From Stutzerimonas stutzeri (GTDB taxonomy: Bacteria; Pseudomonadota; Gammaproteobacteria; Pseudomonadales; Pseudomonadaceae), in the NCBI RefSeq assembly GCF_019090095.1, contig NZ_JAGQFP010000001.1, forward strand, positions 1,364,001 through 1,428,000: 64,000 bases of DNA, read 5' to 3'. Position 1 is the stretch's first letter; every line of letters begins with the position of its first letter. Both the position numbers and the translations under genes were made by a program. The notes beneath the pieces were generated by a model. That model was not told the origin of the DNA and made no database searches. It was given only the letters and a program-made list of their open reading frames with translations. Shown piece after piece: positions 8,978-17,787 of the stretch.

Positions 8978-10825
8978 ATGCCATTGACCCCCTCTCGGCG
9001 AACCTTCGTCAAAAGCCTGGCCGCTGGCGGCACCTTCGCCGGCCTCGGGCTGTGGCGTCAGCCCGTCTGGGCGTTGACCAGCCCAGGCCAACCCACGGTA
9101 CTCAGTGGCCGTCACTTCGACCTCACCGTCGATGCCATGACGGTCGACTTCACCGGCAAACGTCGCACCGCCATGGCCATCAACGGCAGCATCCCCGGCC
9201 CATTGTTGCGCTGGCGCGAAGGCGACACCGTGACGCTGCGCGTACGCAATCGTCTGCCGCAGGACACCTCGATCCACTGGCACGGCATCCTGCTGCCGGC
9301 CAACATGGACGGCGTGCCCGGCTTCAGCTTCGCCGGCATCGCACCGGACGGCCAGTACGAATACCGCTTCGAGGTGAAGCAAAGCGGTACCTACTGGTAC
9401 CACAGCCATTCGGCCTTTCAGGAACAACTCGGCGTCTATGGCCCGCTGATCATCGACCCCAAGGAGCCGGAGCCCTTCACCTACGACCGCGACTATGTGG
9501 TGATGCTCAGCGACTGGACCGACGAAAGCCCAGCGCGGGTACTGGCCAAATTGAAGAAACAGGCCGACTACTACAATCGCGGCCGGCGCACGCTGGGCGA
9601 CTTCATCAATGACGTGGCCAAGCAGGGCTGGAGCGAAACCCTGAGCAACCGCTGGGCCTGGGCGAAGATGAACATGTCGCCGACCGATCTTGCCGATGTC
9701 AGCGGTGAAACCTACACCTACCTGCTCAACGGCCAGGCGCCGGACGGCAACTGGACTGGCCTGTTCGAAGCCGGCGAGCGCATTCGGCTGCGGCTGATCA
9801 ATGGCTCGGCGATGACCTACTTCGACTTCCGCATCCCCGGCCTCACGCTCACCGTGGTCGCAGTGGACGGTCAGCACGTCGAACCGGTGGAGGTCGACGA
9901 ACTGCGCCTGGCCGTGGCCGAAACGGTCGACGTCATCGTCGCCCCGGATGGCGGCCAGGACGCCTATACCCTGTTCGCCCAATCCATGGACCGCAGCGGC
10001 TATGCCCGCGGCACCCTGGCCGTGCGCCAAGGGCTGAGCGCGCCGGTGCCGCAACCCGATCCTCGGCCCGAACTGAGCATGGACGACATGGGCCATGGCG
10101 ATCACGGCGCGCATGGTGCCGGCAGCGCGCAGCCCGCGACGGCCCCTGGCGCCACGGGGCACGAAGGGATGAATCATGGCGAGATGAACCATGCGCCGAT
10201 GGATCACGAGCAAATGAATCATGCACCGATGAATCATGCCGGCATGGCCGGCATGGACCATTCGGCCATGAATCATGGCCCTGCGATGAGCAGCAACCAG
10301 ATGCAGACCCACCCGGCCAGCGAAGCCGGCAATCCACTGGTGGACATGCAGACCATGATGCCGGTCGCCAAACTGGCCGATCCCGGCATCGGCCTGCGCG
10401 GCAACGGCCGTCGCGTATTGACCTACGCCGACCTGCGCAGCGCCTTCGCCGACCCGGACGGCCGCGAGCCGACTCGTACCATCGAACTGCACCTGACCGG
10501 TCACATGGAGCGTTTCGCCTGGTCGTTCGACGGCATTCCTTTTGCCGACGCCGAGCCGATTCGGCTGGCATACGGCGAGCGCGTGCGCTTCGTGCTGGTC
10601 AACGACACCATGATGCACCACCCCATCCATCTGCACGGGATGTGGAGCGATCTTGAGGACGAACAAGGCAACTTCAAGCTGCGCAAGCACACCATCGACA
10701 TGCCCCCCGGCTCCAGACGCAGCTATCGGGTGACTGCCGATGCCCTCGGCCGCTGGGCCTACCACTGCCACATGCTGATGCACATGGATGTCGGAATGTT
10801 CCGTGAAGTCCGCGTAGAAGAATGA
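8978..10825 (+). CDS. copA: Copper-resistance multicopper oxidase CopA
   Basis: Periplasmic multicopper oxidase of 615 residues. The Tat signal SRRTFVKSLAAGG at 6-18 implies export in folded, copper-loaded form. All copper-ligand blocks are present: SIHWHG (H100, H102), YWYHSHS (H142, H144), HPIHLHG near 545 and the type-1 block YHCHMLMHMDVGMF near 595. Between domains, residues ~368-438 form a Met/His-rich insert of MNH/MDH repeats typical of CopA/PcoA, which binds additional Cu(I). It probably oxidises Cu(I) and sequesters copper. Start chosen at 8978 with the Tat motif; CAGGA precedes it. First gene of a tight unit with the next three. Confidence 0.96.
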   Translation: MPLTPSRRTFVKSLAAGGTFAGLGLWRQPVWALTSPGQPTVLSGRHFDLTVDAMTVDFTGKRRTAMAINGSIPGPLLRWREGDTVTLRVRNRLPQDTSIHWHGILLPANMDGVPGFSFAGIAPDGQYEYRFEVKQSGTYWYHSHSAFQEQLGVYGPLIIDPKEPEPFTYDRDYVVMLSDWTDESPARVLAKLKKQADYYNRGRRTLGDFINDVAKQGWSETLSNRWAWAKMNMSPTDLADVSGETYTYLLNGQAPDGNWTGLFEAGERIRLRLINGSAMTYFDFRIPGLTLTVVAVDGQHVEPVEVDELRLAVAETVDVIVAPDGGQDAYTLFAQSMDRSGYARGTLAVRQGLSAPVPQPDPRPELSMDDMGHGDHGAHGAGSAQPATAPGATGHEGMNHGEMNHAPMDHEQMNHAPMNHAGMAGMDHSAMNHGPAMSSNQMQTHPASEAGNPLVDMQTMMPVAKLADPGIGLRGNGRRVLTYADLRSAFADPDGREPTRTIELHLTGHMERFAWSFDGIPFADAEPIRLAYGERVRFVLVNDTMMHHPIHLHGMWSDLEDEQGNFKLRKHTIDMPPGSRRSYRVTADALGRWAYHCHMLMHMDVGMFREVRVEE

Positions 10826-10836
10826 AGGAGACCCCC

Positions 10837-11166
10837 ATGACCACATTCAAGCAAAGCGCCCTGCTCGCCTTCGGGCTGTTCGCCGCCCTGCAACTGGGCC
10901 TCGCCCATGCGCAGAGCGAGCACGACGGGCATCACCCGCAAAATGTACCGAACGCCAAGGCCGACCCGCATGCGACGCAACCCAAGCCGCAGCAAGGCGG
11001 CATGATGCAGGGCATGGATCACGACAAGATGATGCAGATGCATGACGAACACATGGGCGACGGTCACATGGATCACGGCATGATGGATCACGGCAACATG
11101 GGCCACGGTCAGATGAACCGGGACATGCCCAAGGGAGCCGAGCAGGGCCAGCCGCATGATCACTGA
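10837..11166 (+). CDS. Small exported Met/His-rich copper-binding protein
   Basis: Protein of 109 residues with a signal peptide (TFKQSALLAFGLFAALQLGLAHA) and a mature part made largely of His, Met and Asp (GMDHDKMMQMHDEHMGDGHM, DHGMMDHGNMGHGQM). It has no fold-family match that I recognise; composition argues for periplasmic copper binding similar to the insert of CopA and the head of CopB. AAGGAG lies just upstream. Its 3' end overlaps copB by 11 bases, so translation is coupled. Confidence 0.8.
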   Translation: MTTFKQSALLAFGLFAALQLGLAHAQSEHDGHHPQNVPNAKADPHATQPKPQQGGMMQGMDHDKMMQMHDEHMGDGHMDHGMMDHGNMGHGQMNRDMPKGAEQGQPHDH

Positions 11167-12172
11167 CAGGCCGTCCGAGAACGCCCTCTGCGGAGCGTCC
11201 GGCCGGCTGTCCCTTGCCATCGCCCTGAGTCTGGCCGCGGCGACAAGCCAGGCGCAGGACGCCATGGACCATGCCGGTCATGGTGCGCCAATGGACCACA
11301 GCCAGATGAACCATGGCCAGATGGACCACGGGGCGATGGATCACGGCGCTATGAATCACGGAGCCATGACTCACGGAGCCATGGACCACGGCGATATGAG
11401 TCACGGTTCCCAGGGCCGCGACACGTACCCGCCGTCGACGGGTGTTCCGCCCGGCGAGGAAACCCGCTCGCCCGTTCCGACGATTCGCGACGAGGACCGT
11501 GCGGCGGCGTTCCCTGAGCTGCCGCCGCACCAGATGCATCGGGGCGGGACCCACTTCATGGCCCTCGCCGATCGATTGGAATGGCAGGACGCCGACGAAG
11601 GCAGCGCCCTGGCCTGGGACCTGTCCGGCTGGCTTGGCGGAGACATCGACCGCCTGGCCTGGCGCTCCGAAGGCGAACGCACTAATGGCCACACCGAAGC
11701 GGCCGAGCTGCAACTGCTCTGGAGCCATGCGGTCAGCCCCTGGTGGGAGACCGTCGTCGGTTTACGTCAGGATTTCGAACCCGGTCCGGCGCAGACCTGG
11801 GCGGCTGTCGGTGTGCAGGGAATGCCACTGTATGGGGTGGAAACGGAGGTAACGGCATTCATCGGCGAGCGCGGTCAGACCGCGCTACGTCTGGAGGCCG
11901 AGTACGACATGCTGCTGACTCAACGCTGGGTCCTGCAGCCCACTGCCGAGATCAACCTGCATGGGCGCAATGACGAATCCCGGGGCGTCGGCTCGGGCCT
12001 CAGCGAGGTCGGTGCGGGACTGCGCCTGCGCTACGAATTCAGCCGACAATTCGCGCCCTACGTGGGCATAAGCTGGAACCGCGCCTACGGCAACAGCGCC
12101 GATCTGCGCCATGCCGACGGTGAAGATGCAAACGAGGCCCGCCTGGTGGCGGGAGTCCGATTCTGGTTCTGA
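11156..12172 (+). CDS. copB: Copper-resistance outer-membrane protein CopB
   Basis: Protein of 338 residues. A signal peptide ends near SQAQD; residues ~37-85 are MDH/MNH repeats (DHSQMNHGQMDHGAMDHGAM), a copper-binding head; the remaining ~230 residues are the CopB/PcoB beta-barrel domain, with alternating amphipathic strands (WWETVVGLRQDF, LRLEAEYDMLLTQRWVLQP, VGAGLRLRYEFSRQFAPYVG) and the terminal aromatic residue (VRFWF) typical of outer-membrane barrels. It works with CopA in copper sequestration or efflux across the outer membrane. Confidence 0.95.
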   Translation: MITDRPSENALCGASGRLSLAIALSLAAATSQAQDAMDHAGHGAPMDHSQMNHGQMDHGAMDHGAMNHGAMTHGAMDHGDMSHGSQGRDTYPPSTGVPPGEETRSPVPTIRDEDRAAAFPELPPHQMHRGGTHFMALADRLEWQDADEGSALAWDLSGWLGGDIDRLAWRSEGERTNGHTEAAELQLLWSHAVSPWWETVVGLRQDFEPGPAQTWAAVGVQGMPLYGVETEVTAFIGERGQTALRLEAEYDMLLTQRWVLQPTAEINLHGRNDESRGVGSGLSEVGAGLRLRYEFSRQFAPYVGISWNRAYGNSADLRHADGEDANEARLVAGVRFWF

Positions 12173-12186
12173 GAACAGACCGACCC

Positions 12187-12879
12187 ATGCTAAAAGCCCT
12201 GATGACCTTGTTGCTGGCCGCCTTCACGATCATCCTGATCGGCGCGGGCGTGGTGTATTCCGGCGTGATCGACATTGCCGCCGACCGACCGCATCTCCCA
12301 GCGGTTCACGTCTTGCTGGAGACCGTCCGCGAACGCTCCATCGCGACCCGCGCCGACGGCATCGAAACGCCGGACTTGCGCGATCCACAATTGATCCGAA
12401 CCGGTGCAGGCAACTACGACGCCATGTGCGCCGGATGTCATCTTACGCCCGGCATCGAGGGCACGGAACTGAGCCAGAACCTCAACCCATCGCCGCCCAA
12501 CCTCACCAACCCCAACCGGGCGCACGACCCGGCCAGCGACTTCTGGGTCATCAAGCACGGCATCCGATCCACCGGCATGCCCGCCTGGGGCAAAAGCATG
12601 CCCGATCCCTACATATGGGGATTGGTCGCCCTACTGGAACAACTACCGTCGCTGACCGCGGTGGAATACCAGACCCTGGTAGCCACCAGCGGCGGCCACC
12701 AGCACGGGGGCGGCGAATCGATGCCGCACTCGGATGCTCATCCGCACCCGGGCGAAGACGCGGGCGCCAAGGGCCAGGAGCCCACCGGCGGGCAACAGCT
12801 GGCCAAACCGCAAAACAGCCCCCACGTACATCATCATGCAGACGGCAGCGAACACTCCCACGAGGCCGCCCAGGACTAG
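12187..12879 (+). CDS. Membrane-anchored c-type cytochrome of the copper operon
   Basis: Protein of 230 residues: one N-terminal membrane anchor (MLKALMTLLLAAFTIILIGA), a single haem-c site CAGCH at 81-85 with likely axial Met in GIRSTGMPAWGK (M131), and a His-rich tail (GGHQHGGGESMPHSDAHPHP, HVHHHADGSEHSHE). Such cytochromes often follow copAB in Pseudomonas. An electron-accepting role for the CopA oxidase is plausible but not shown. It follows copB after 14 bases; the ribosome site is weak. The His-rich tail suggests direct metal binding. Confidence 0.87.
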   Translation: MLKALMTLLLAAFTIILIGAGVVYSGVIDIAADRPHLPAVHVLLETVRERSIATRADGIETPDLRDPQLIRTGAGNYDAMCAGCHLTPGIEGTELSQNLNPSPPNLTNPNRAHDPASDFWVIKHGIRSTGMPAWGKSMPDPYIWGLVALLEQLPSLTAVEYQTLVATSGGHQHGGGESMPHSDAHPHPGEDAGAKGQEPTGGQQLAKPQNSPHVHHHADGSEHSHEAAQD

Positions 12880-12949
12880 GCCACCCGTTGGCGCTCCCCT
12901 ATCAAGGCCGCTGCCACAGGGCCTGCGTGATCCAGCCAATTGTAGGAGC

Positions 12950-13430
12950 TTGCATGTCCAGGCCGCTCCCACGGGCACTCCACGTTCAAGCCAACCGTAG
13001 GAGCGGTCTCGACCGTGAGTTTTTCCAGCGTTTAGTGCCCTAACGGGCCGGCAAGTCGCCGGGCCAGCCATGATCCCAGCCCTCCATTGGTCAGGTACCG
13101 CAGCGCCTGCCGATGGGTTTTTCGCGGTCAAGACCGCTCCCACACACAGCGCCCCCTCATCAAGGCCGGTGCCAACGGGCTCTACGTGATCAAGTCAATC
13201 GTGGGTGCGGTCTCGACCGCGAGCTTTCCAGCCTTTAGTGCCCGGACGGGGCAACGCTGGGCCAGTCATCAACCCAGTCGCTCCCTTAGTCAGCTGCGCA
13301 CAGCGCCTGCAGATGGGTTTTCGCGGTCAAGACCGCTCCCACGGCGACCCGCACATCGAGGCCGCTCCCAATTGACCTCATGATCAAGCCAATCGTGGGA
13401 GCGGTCTCGACCGCGAGCTTTTCCTGCCTT
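12950..13430. repeat. Cluster of REP-like palindromes between the copper operon and opgH
   Basis: At least five copies of a REP-like unit in alternating orientation: GTAGGAGCGGTCTCGACCGT near 12996, inverted copies TCGCGGTCAAGACCGCTCCC near 13121 and 13320, and direct copies near 13198 and 13391. Flanking spacers (for example the TGATCAAG...AATCGTGG context) are also partly repeated. It lies between convergent 3' ends. The whole 588-bp gap (12880-13467) contains no credible gene. Confidence 0.85.
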
Positions 13431-13467
13431 TAGCGCACGCGCGCCCTGCTGGCGGAGGCCGTGGGTA

Positions 13468-16023
13468 TCAGCGAACGTCCTGCTGCGGGGGCTTGTGGTA
13501 GGCGTCACGCCACGCCTGGTAGCGAGCGTCCTGCCAGACTCGCTGGTGCAGGCGCGCCATGCCGTCCGGATCGTTCAGCAAGCGCCAGCGCGCCGCTTCG
13601 GCGGCACCGTTGGGGCCGGCGTCGAGGATCTGCTGCATTCGCTGCTCGCGCAGTTGCTCCGCGCCAGCGACGATCTTGGCGTGACGGGCCCGGGCCATGC
13701 CACAGACCAGTGCGTTGTAGATCGGGTCCACCGTCGCCGCGAGGAAGCCGTCATGCAAGGCGTTGTCCTGATTCTCGCGGGTGTAGCGATCGGTCGAGGC
13801 CAGCTCCTGGGGCGGCTTGAACTCTTCAGGGATCAAGAACAGCTTGCGGCGAAACGCCGCCAGACCCGGACCGGTACGGCTGGTGAGTACCGACACCGGA
13901 GCCGAAAGCACCAGCGATACCACGATCGGCGCCAGCCACCAGAGGAAGGCCGGATCGAGCCAGCCCACCAACGCTGTCCAGAGCACGCCCAGCAGCATCT
14001 GCGGGCCGTGGCGCCGCAATGCTTCGCCCCAGGGCGTGGCGTTGTCGGCACGCTGAGGCGAATTCCACTGCACCGACCAGCCGAGAAACGCGGCGGTCAC
14101 GAATATCGTGTGAAACAGCATGCGCACCGGTGCCGCCAGCATGGAAAACAGGCTTTCCAACAGCATCGACAGCAATACGCGAATGCGTCCGCCGTATTCC
14201 TGTGCGCCCTGAATCCAGATCAGCAGCACGCTGAGCAGTTTGGGCAGGAACAACAGGGTCAGCGTTGCCGAGAACAGCGCGATGGCTTCGCGCGGATGCC
14301 ACTGCGGCCACAGCGGGTACAGCTGGTTCGGCTGCAGGAAGTACTCCGGCACCATCAGGGTATGGATCGCCAGCAGACCGGTGGACAGCACCAGGAAGGT
14401 GAACCACAGCGGCGCCGACAGGTAGGACATGACGCCCGTCAGGAAGACGAAGCGGTGCACCGTATGCATCCCCTTGACCAGGAACAACCGGAAGTTCATC
14501 AGGTTGCCATGGCACCAGCGACGGTCCCGCTTGAGCTCATCGAGCAGGTTGGGCGGCAGCTCCTCATAACTGCCCGGCAGATCGTAGGCGATCCACACGC
14601 CCCAACCGGCCCGGCGCATCAGCGCCGCCTCGACGAAATCGTGGGACAGGATGTCGCCGGCGAAGGCGCCCTTGCCCGGCAGCGGCGCCAGTGCGCAATG
14701 CTCGATGAAGGGTTTGACCCGGATGATCGCGTTATGGCCCCAGTAATGCGACTCGCCCAACTGCCAGAAATTGAGCCCAGCGGTGAACAATGGACCATAG
14801 ACGCGCGTCGCGAACTGCTGCATGCGCGCATAGAGCGTATCCATGCCTGAGGCTTTTGGCGCGGTCTGGATGATGCCGGCACCAGGATTGGCTTCCATCA
14901 GCCGCACCAGGCTGGTCAGGCAATCGCCGCTCATCACGCTGTCGGCATCGAGCACCACCATGTAGCGATAGCTGCTGCCCCAGCGACGACAGAAGTCGTC
15001 GATGTTGCCGCTCTTGCGCTTCACACGACGGCGACGACGCCGGTAGAAGATATGGGCGAAGCCGTCGACCTCTCGGCACAGCTCCAGCCAGGCCTTCTGT
15101 TCGGCGACGCAGGTGTCGGGGTTGTTGCTGTCGCTGAGCACGAAGATATCGAAATGCTCGAGCTGCCCGGTCGCCTTGAGCGACTCGTAGGTCGCGCGCA
15201 GCCCGGCGAATACCCGCGGCACGTCTTCGTTGGCAATCGGCATCACCAACGCCGTGCGCGCCTCGCGCGGGATCGGCTCGTCACCCAGGGTGGTGGCGGA
15301 AATGTTGTAGCGGTCATGGCCCTTGAGTAGCTGGAAGAAGCCCATCAGCGCAGTCCAGAAACCTACCGAGACCCAGCAGAACAACAACGCGAACAGCAGG
15401 AGGATGCTGGTCTGCACCACGTAAGGGAGGATCTGCCGCGCCGATTCCTGCAGCGGCTGGTCGAACACTTCCTGCAGATCCACCAGTGCCCACCCCTGGT
15501 AGGGCAGCACCGATTTCATGTGCCAGGTCGCGATGACCGTCTGCACCAGCATCAGGACCAGCAACGTCGTGCGCCGGAACGCCGCGACCTTGCGCCAGCC
15601 GGAGCGATCGACCAGCTGGGGCGGTGGCATCTCGACGGTGCGGTTCTTCTTGCGTAGAAAACGCCACCAACTGAGCCGCAGGATGTTGGTGTGCCATGGC
15701 TCCGGGACCATCCGGGTGCGCACAATCGGCGGCGTCGAGCGAATGCAGGTGCGTCCCTGGTGGTCACTCGCCAGCGCCTCAGCACGTTCGAGCGTGTCGC
15801 CCCAGCCGAGCTTCAACCGCGCGGGGACCGAAGCCAGGAACGCATCGTCCTGGACCTCGGCTTCGCCGCTTGTCTGGTCCTCGCGGGCCAGCAATCGATG
15901 CACCTCCGGCAAGTCGCCCCCCGCCTGCTCGACCTCGCGGGCCAGCGCCTGGCGCTGTTCGGCATCGATCGGCAGCTGCTCGACATAGCCGTCGGTAAGC
16001 GAAGACTCCACTGGATTATTCAT
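13468..16023 (-). CDS. opgH: Glucans biosynthesis glucosyltransferase OpgH (MdoH)
   Basis: Inner-membrane glycosyltransferase of 851 residues that makes the beta-1,2 backbone of osmoregulated periplasmic glucans from UDP-glucose. A GT2 catalytic domain lies between membrane segments: [24 protein letters not shown] (DAD near residue 355), [16 protein letters not shown], and the product-binding RDRRWCHGN near 500. Several spans precede and follow it ([30 protein letters not shown]). The start ATG at 16023 (MNNPVESSL) overlaps the opgG stop by eight bases, giving coupled translation; upstream in-frame extensions are not credible. Confidence 0.95.
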   Translation of the reverse strand: MNNPVESSLTDGYVEQLPIDAEQRQALAREVEQAGGDLPEVHRLLAREDQTSGEAEVQDDAFLASVPARLKLGWGDTLERAEALASDHQGRTCIRSTPPIVRTRMVPEPWHTNILRLSWWRFLRKKNRTVEMPPPQLVDRSGWRKVAAFRRTTLLVLMLVQTVIATWHMKSVLPYQGWALVDLQEVFDQPLQESARQILPYVVQTSILLLFALLFCWVSVGFWTALMGFFQLLKGHDRYNISATTLGDEPIPREARTALVMPIANEDVPRVFAGLRATYESLKATGQLEHFDIFVLSDSNNPDTCVAEQKAWLELCREVDGFAHIFYRRRRRRVKRKSGNIDDFCRRWGSSYRYMVVLDADSVMSGDCLTSLVRLMEANPGAGIIQTAPKASGMDTLYARMQQFATRVYGPLFTAGLNFWQLGESHYWGHNAIIRVKPFIEHCALAPLPGKGAFAGDILSHDFVEAALMRRAGWGVWIAYDLPGSYEELPPNLLDELKRDRRWCHGNLMNFRLFLVKGMHTVHRFVFLTGVMSYLSAPLWFTFLVLSTGLLAIHTLMVPEYFLQPNQLYPLWPQWHPREAIALFSATLTLLFLPKLLSVLLIWIQGAQEYGGRIRVLLSMLLESLFSMLAAPVRMLFHTIFVTAAFLGWSVQWNSPQRADNATPWGEALRRHGPQMLLGVLWTALVGWLDPAFLWWLAPIVVSLVLSAPVSVLTSRTGPGLAAFRRKLFLIPEEFKPPQELASTDRYTRENQDNALHDGFLAATVDPIYNALVCGMARARHAKIVAGAEQLREQRMQQILDAGPNGAAEAARWRLLNDPDGMARLHQRVWQDARYQAWRDAYHKPPQQDVR

Positions 16024-17587
16024 GGGTCGGAATCTGATAGCTCCAGGTTTCGGAGAGCGTTTTTTCGCCATCCACCAGCGCGGCGCGCAGCTCGACAGGA
16101 CGTTTCGGGTCACGCACTTTCAAACGCAAGGTCAGACGCCAGCCCTTGGTCACCGGGTTATAGCGCAGGCTGTTTTCCACCAGTTCGGCATTCTCGTCGA
16201 CACTGACACGGGTGCTCACCGGCGCGTTATCCGGCAGCGCCGCGAGATTCGGCCCGACGAAATCGACGATCAGCGCAGTGCTGCCGTCCGGCTCGCGAAT
16301 CAGGTTCGAGTGCTTGACGTCGCCGGTGGACAGACGTGTCTGCTGGACCCAGGCCAGCGCCGGATCGTGCAGCGCCGGCTCGTCCATGGTGAAGTGCAGG
16401 CGATATTCGAGGTCCAACGACTGACCGGGCTCAGGGCGCTGGTCCGGCACCCAGAAGGCGACGATGTTGTCGTTGGTTTCGTCCGGTGTGGGGATCTCGA
16501 TCAGCTCGACCCGTCCCTTGCCCCATTCGCCCTTGGGCTCAACCCAGCCACTGGGACGCAGGTCGTAGCGATCATCGAGGTCTTCGTAGCGGCCGAAGTC
16601 CCGGGTGCGCTGGAGCAGGCCGAAACCACGCGGATTTTCCACGCTGTAACTGCTGATCGACAGTCGCTTGGGGTTGTTCAGCGGCCGCCAGATCCACTCA
16701 TCCGCGCCGGTATGGATCGCCAGCCCTTCGGAGTCATGCAGCTGCGGGCGGTAGTTGAGCAGGTCGCTGGGCTGGTTGGCGCCGAACAGGTACATGCTGG
16801 TGAGCGCAGCGATACCAAGCTTCTCGACCGGCTCACGCAGGTAGACACGCGCCTTCACGTCCACGGTGCTGTCCTTGCCCGGCGTGACCACCAGTCGGTA
16901 GGCGCCGGTGGCCCGTGGCGAATCGAGCAGCGCATAGATCACCAGATTGCGCCGGTCGGCCGCTGGCCGTTCGACCCAGAACTCGCGGAAACGCGGAAAC
17001 TCTTCACCCGAAGGCAACGCGGTATCGATTGCCAGGCCTCGTGCCGACAGGCCATACACCTGGCCCTTGCCGATAACTCGGAAATAGCTGGCACCTAACA
17101 GGGTCATGAGTTCGTCGGCCTTGTCCGCCTTGTTCAGCGGATGCAGCACCTTGAAACCCGCGAAACCCAGGTTTTCCAGTGCCGCAGGATCGACCTCTAC
17201 GTTGCCGAACTCGAACATGTCGGGCTGGTAGCGGATTTCCTCGACGCCCTTGCTGGTGATCTCGTTGATCGTCACCGGTACGTCGAAATGCATGCCCTGG
17301 TGGTAGAACTGCAGCTCGAACGGCGTCGGCGCGTCGTGCCACAGCGCCTTGTCGCCGCGAAAACGCAGCTGCTGATAGTCACCGAACGCCATGTTGCGAA
17401 ACACCGGCGGCAGGTTGCTCTTGGGCGCTTCGTAGCTTTGCGCCGCCAGTTTTTCCGCCTTGGCGGCCACATCATCGAGGCTGAATGCCCAGCTGGAGCC
17501 GGCGAACAGCCCCAGGCATACACTCAGCGTCATTCGCAGCGCTCGACCACTGCGAGCGCCTGTTTCGAATTGAAAGGTACGTGACAC
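16016..17587 (-). CDS. opgG: Glucans biosynthesis protein OpgG (MdoG)
   Basis: Periplasmic protein of 523 residues needed with OpgH for glucan synthesis; OpgG family members have recently been linked to glucan backbone processing. The family is clear from [48 protein letters not shown]-like [11 protein letters not shown] and [13 protein letters not shown]. The start is taken as GTG at 17587 because AGGAGG lies five bases upstream; this yields a long signal peptide whose hydrophobic core is [16 protein letters not shown]. First gene of the opgGH operon. Confidence 0.94.
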   Translation of the reverse strand: MSRTFQFETGARSGRALRMTLSVCLGLFAGSSWAFSLDDVAAKAEKLAAQSYEAPKSNLPPVFRNMAFGDYQQLRFRGDKALWHDAPTPFELQFYHQGMHFDVPVTINEITSKGVEEIRYQPDMFEFGNVEVDPAALENLGFAGFKVLHPLNKADKADELMTLLGASYFRVIGKGQVYGLSARGLAIDTALPSGEEFPRFREFWVERPAADRRNLVIYALLDSPRATGAYRLVVTPGKDSTVDVKARVYLREPVEKLGIAALTSMYLFGANQPSDLLNYRPQLHDSEGLAIHTGADEWIWRPLNNPKRLSISSYSVENPRGFGLLQRTRDFGRYEDLDDRYDLRPSGWVEPKGEWGKGRVELIEIPTPDETNDNIVAFWVPDQRPEPGQSLDLEYRLHFTMDEPALHDPALAWVQQTRLSTGDVKHSNLIREPDGSTALIVDFVGPNLAALPDNAPVSTRVSVDENAELVENSLRYNPVTKGWRLTLRLKVRDPKRPVELRAALVDGEKTLSETWSYQIPTHE

Positions 17588-17787
17588 ATCGCCTCCTGAG
17601 CTATCACGATTACCGCTGGCCACTTCGCGGCCAGGTTTGCCCTCGTTGGTCTACCGCAACGGGAAATGATTCCCTGCGTGATCAAGCGAAGCGGCGAATC
17701 ATCCCATGCCGCACAAGCGCCGGATAGCTACTCGTAGAGGGCTTTTTGGGGCTTTGGCACGGCTTGAGCGACAACCTGCGAAAGCGC

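Noticed and set aside
8906-10846. Open frame of about 646 codons on the minus strand
   Set aside because: Antisense to copA; no family match.
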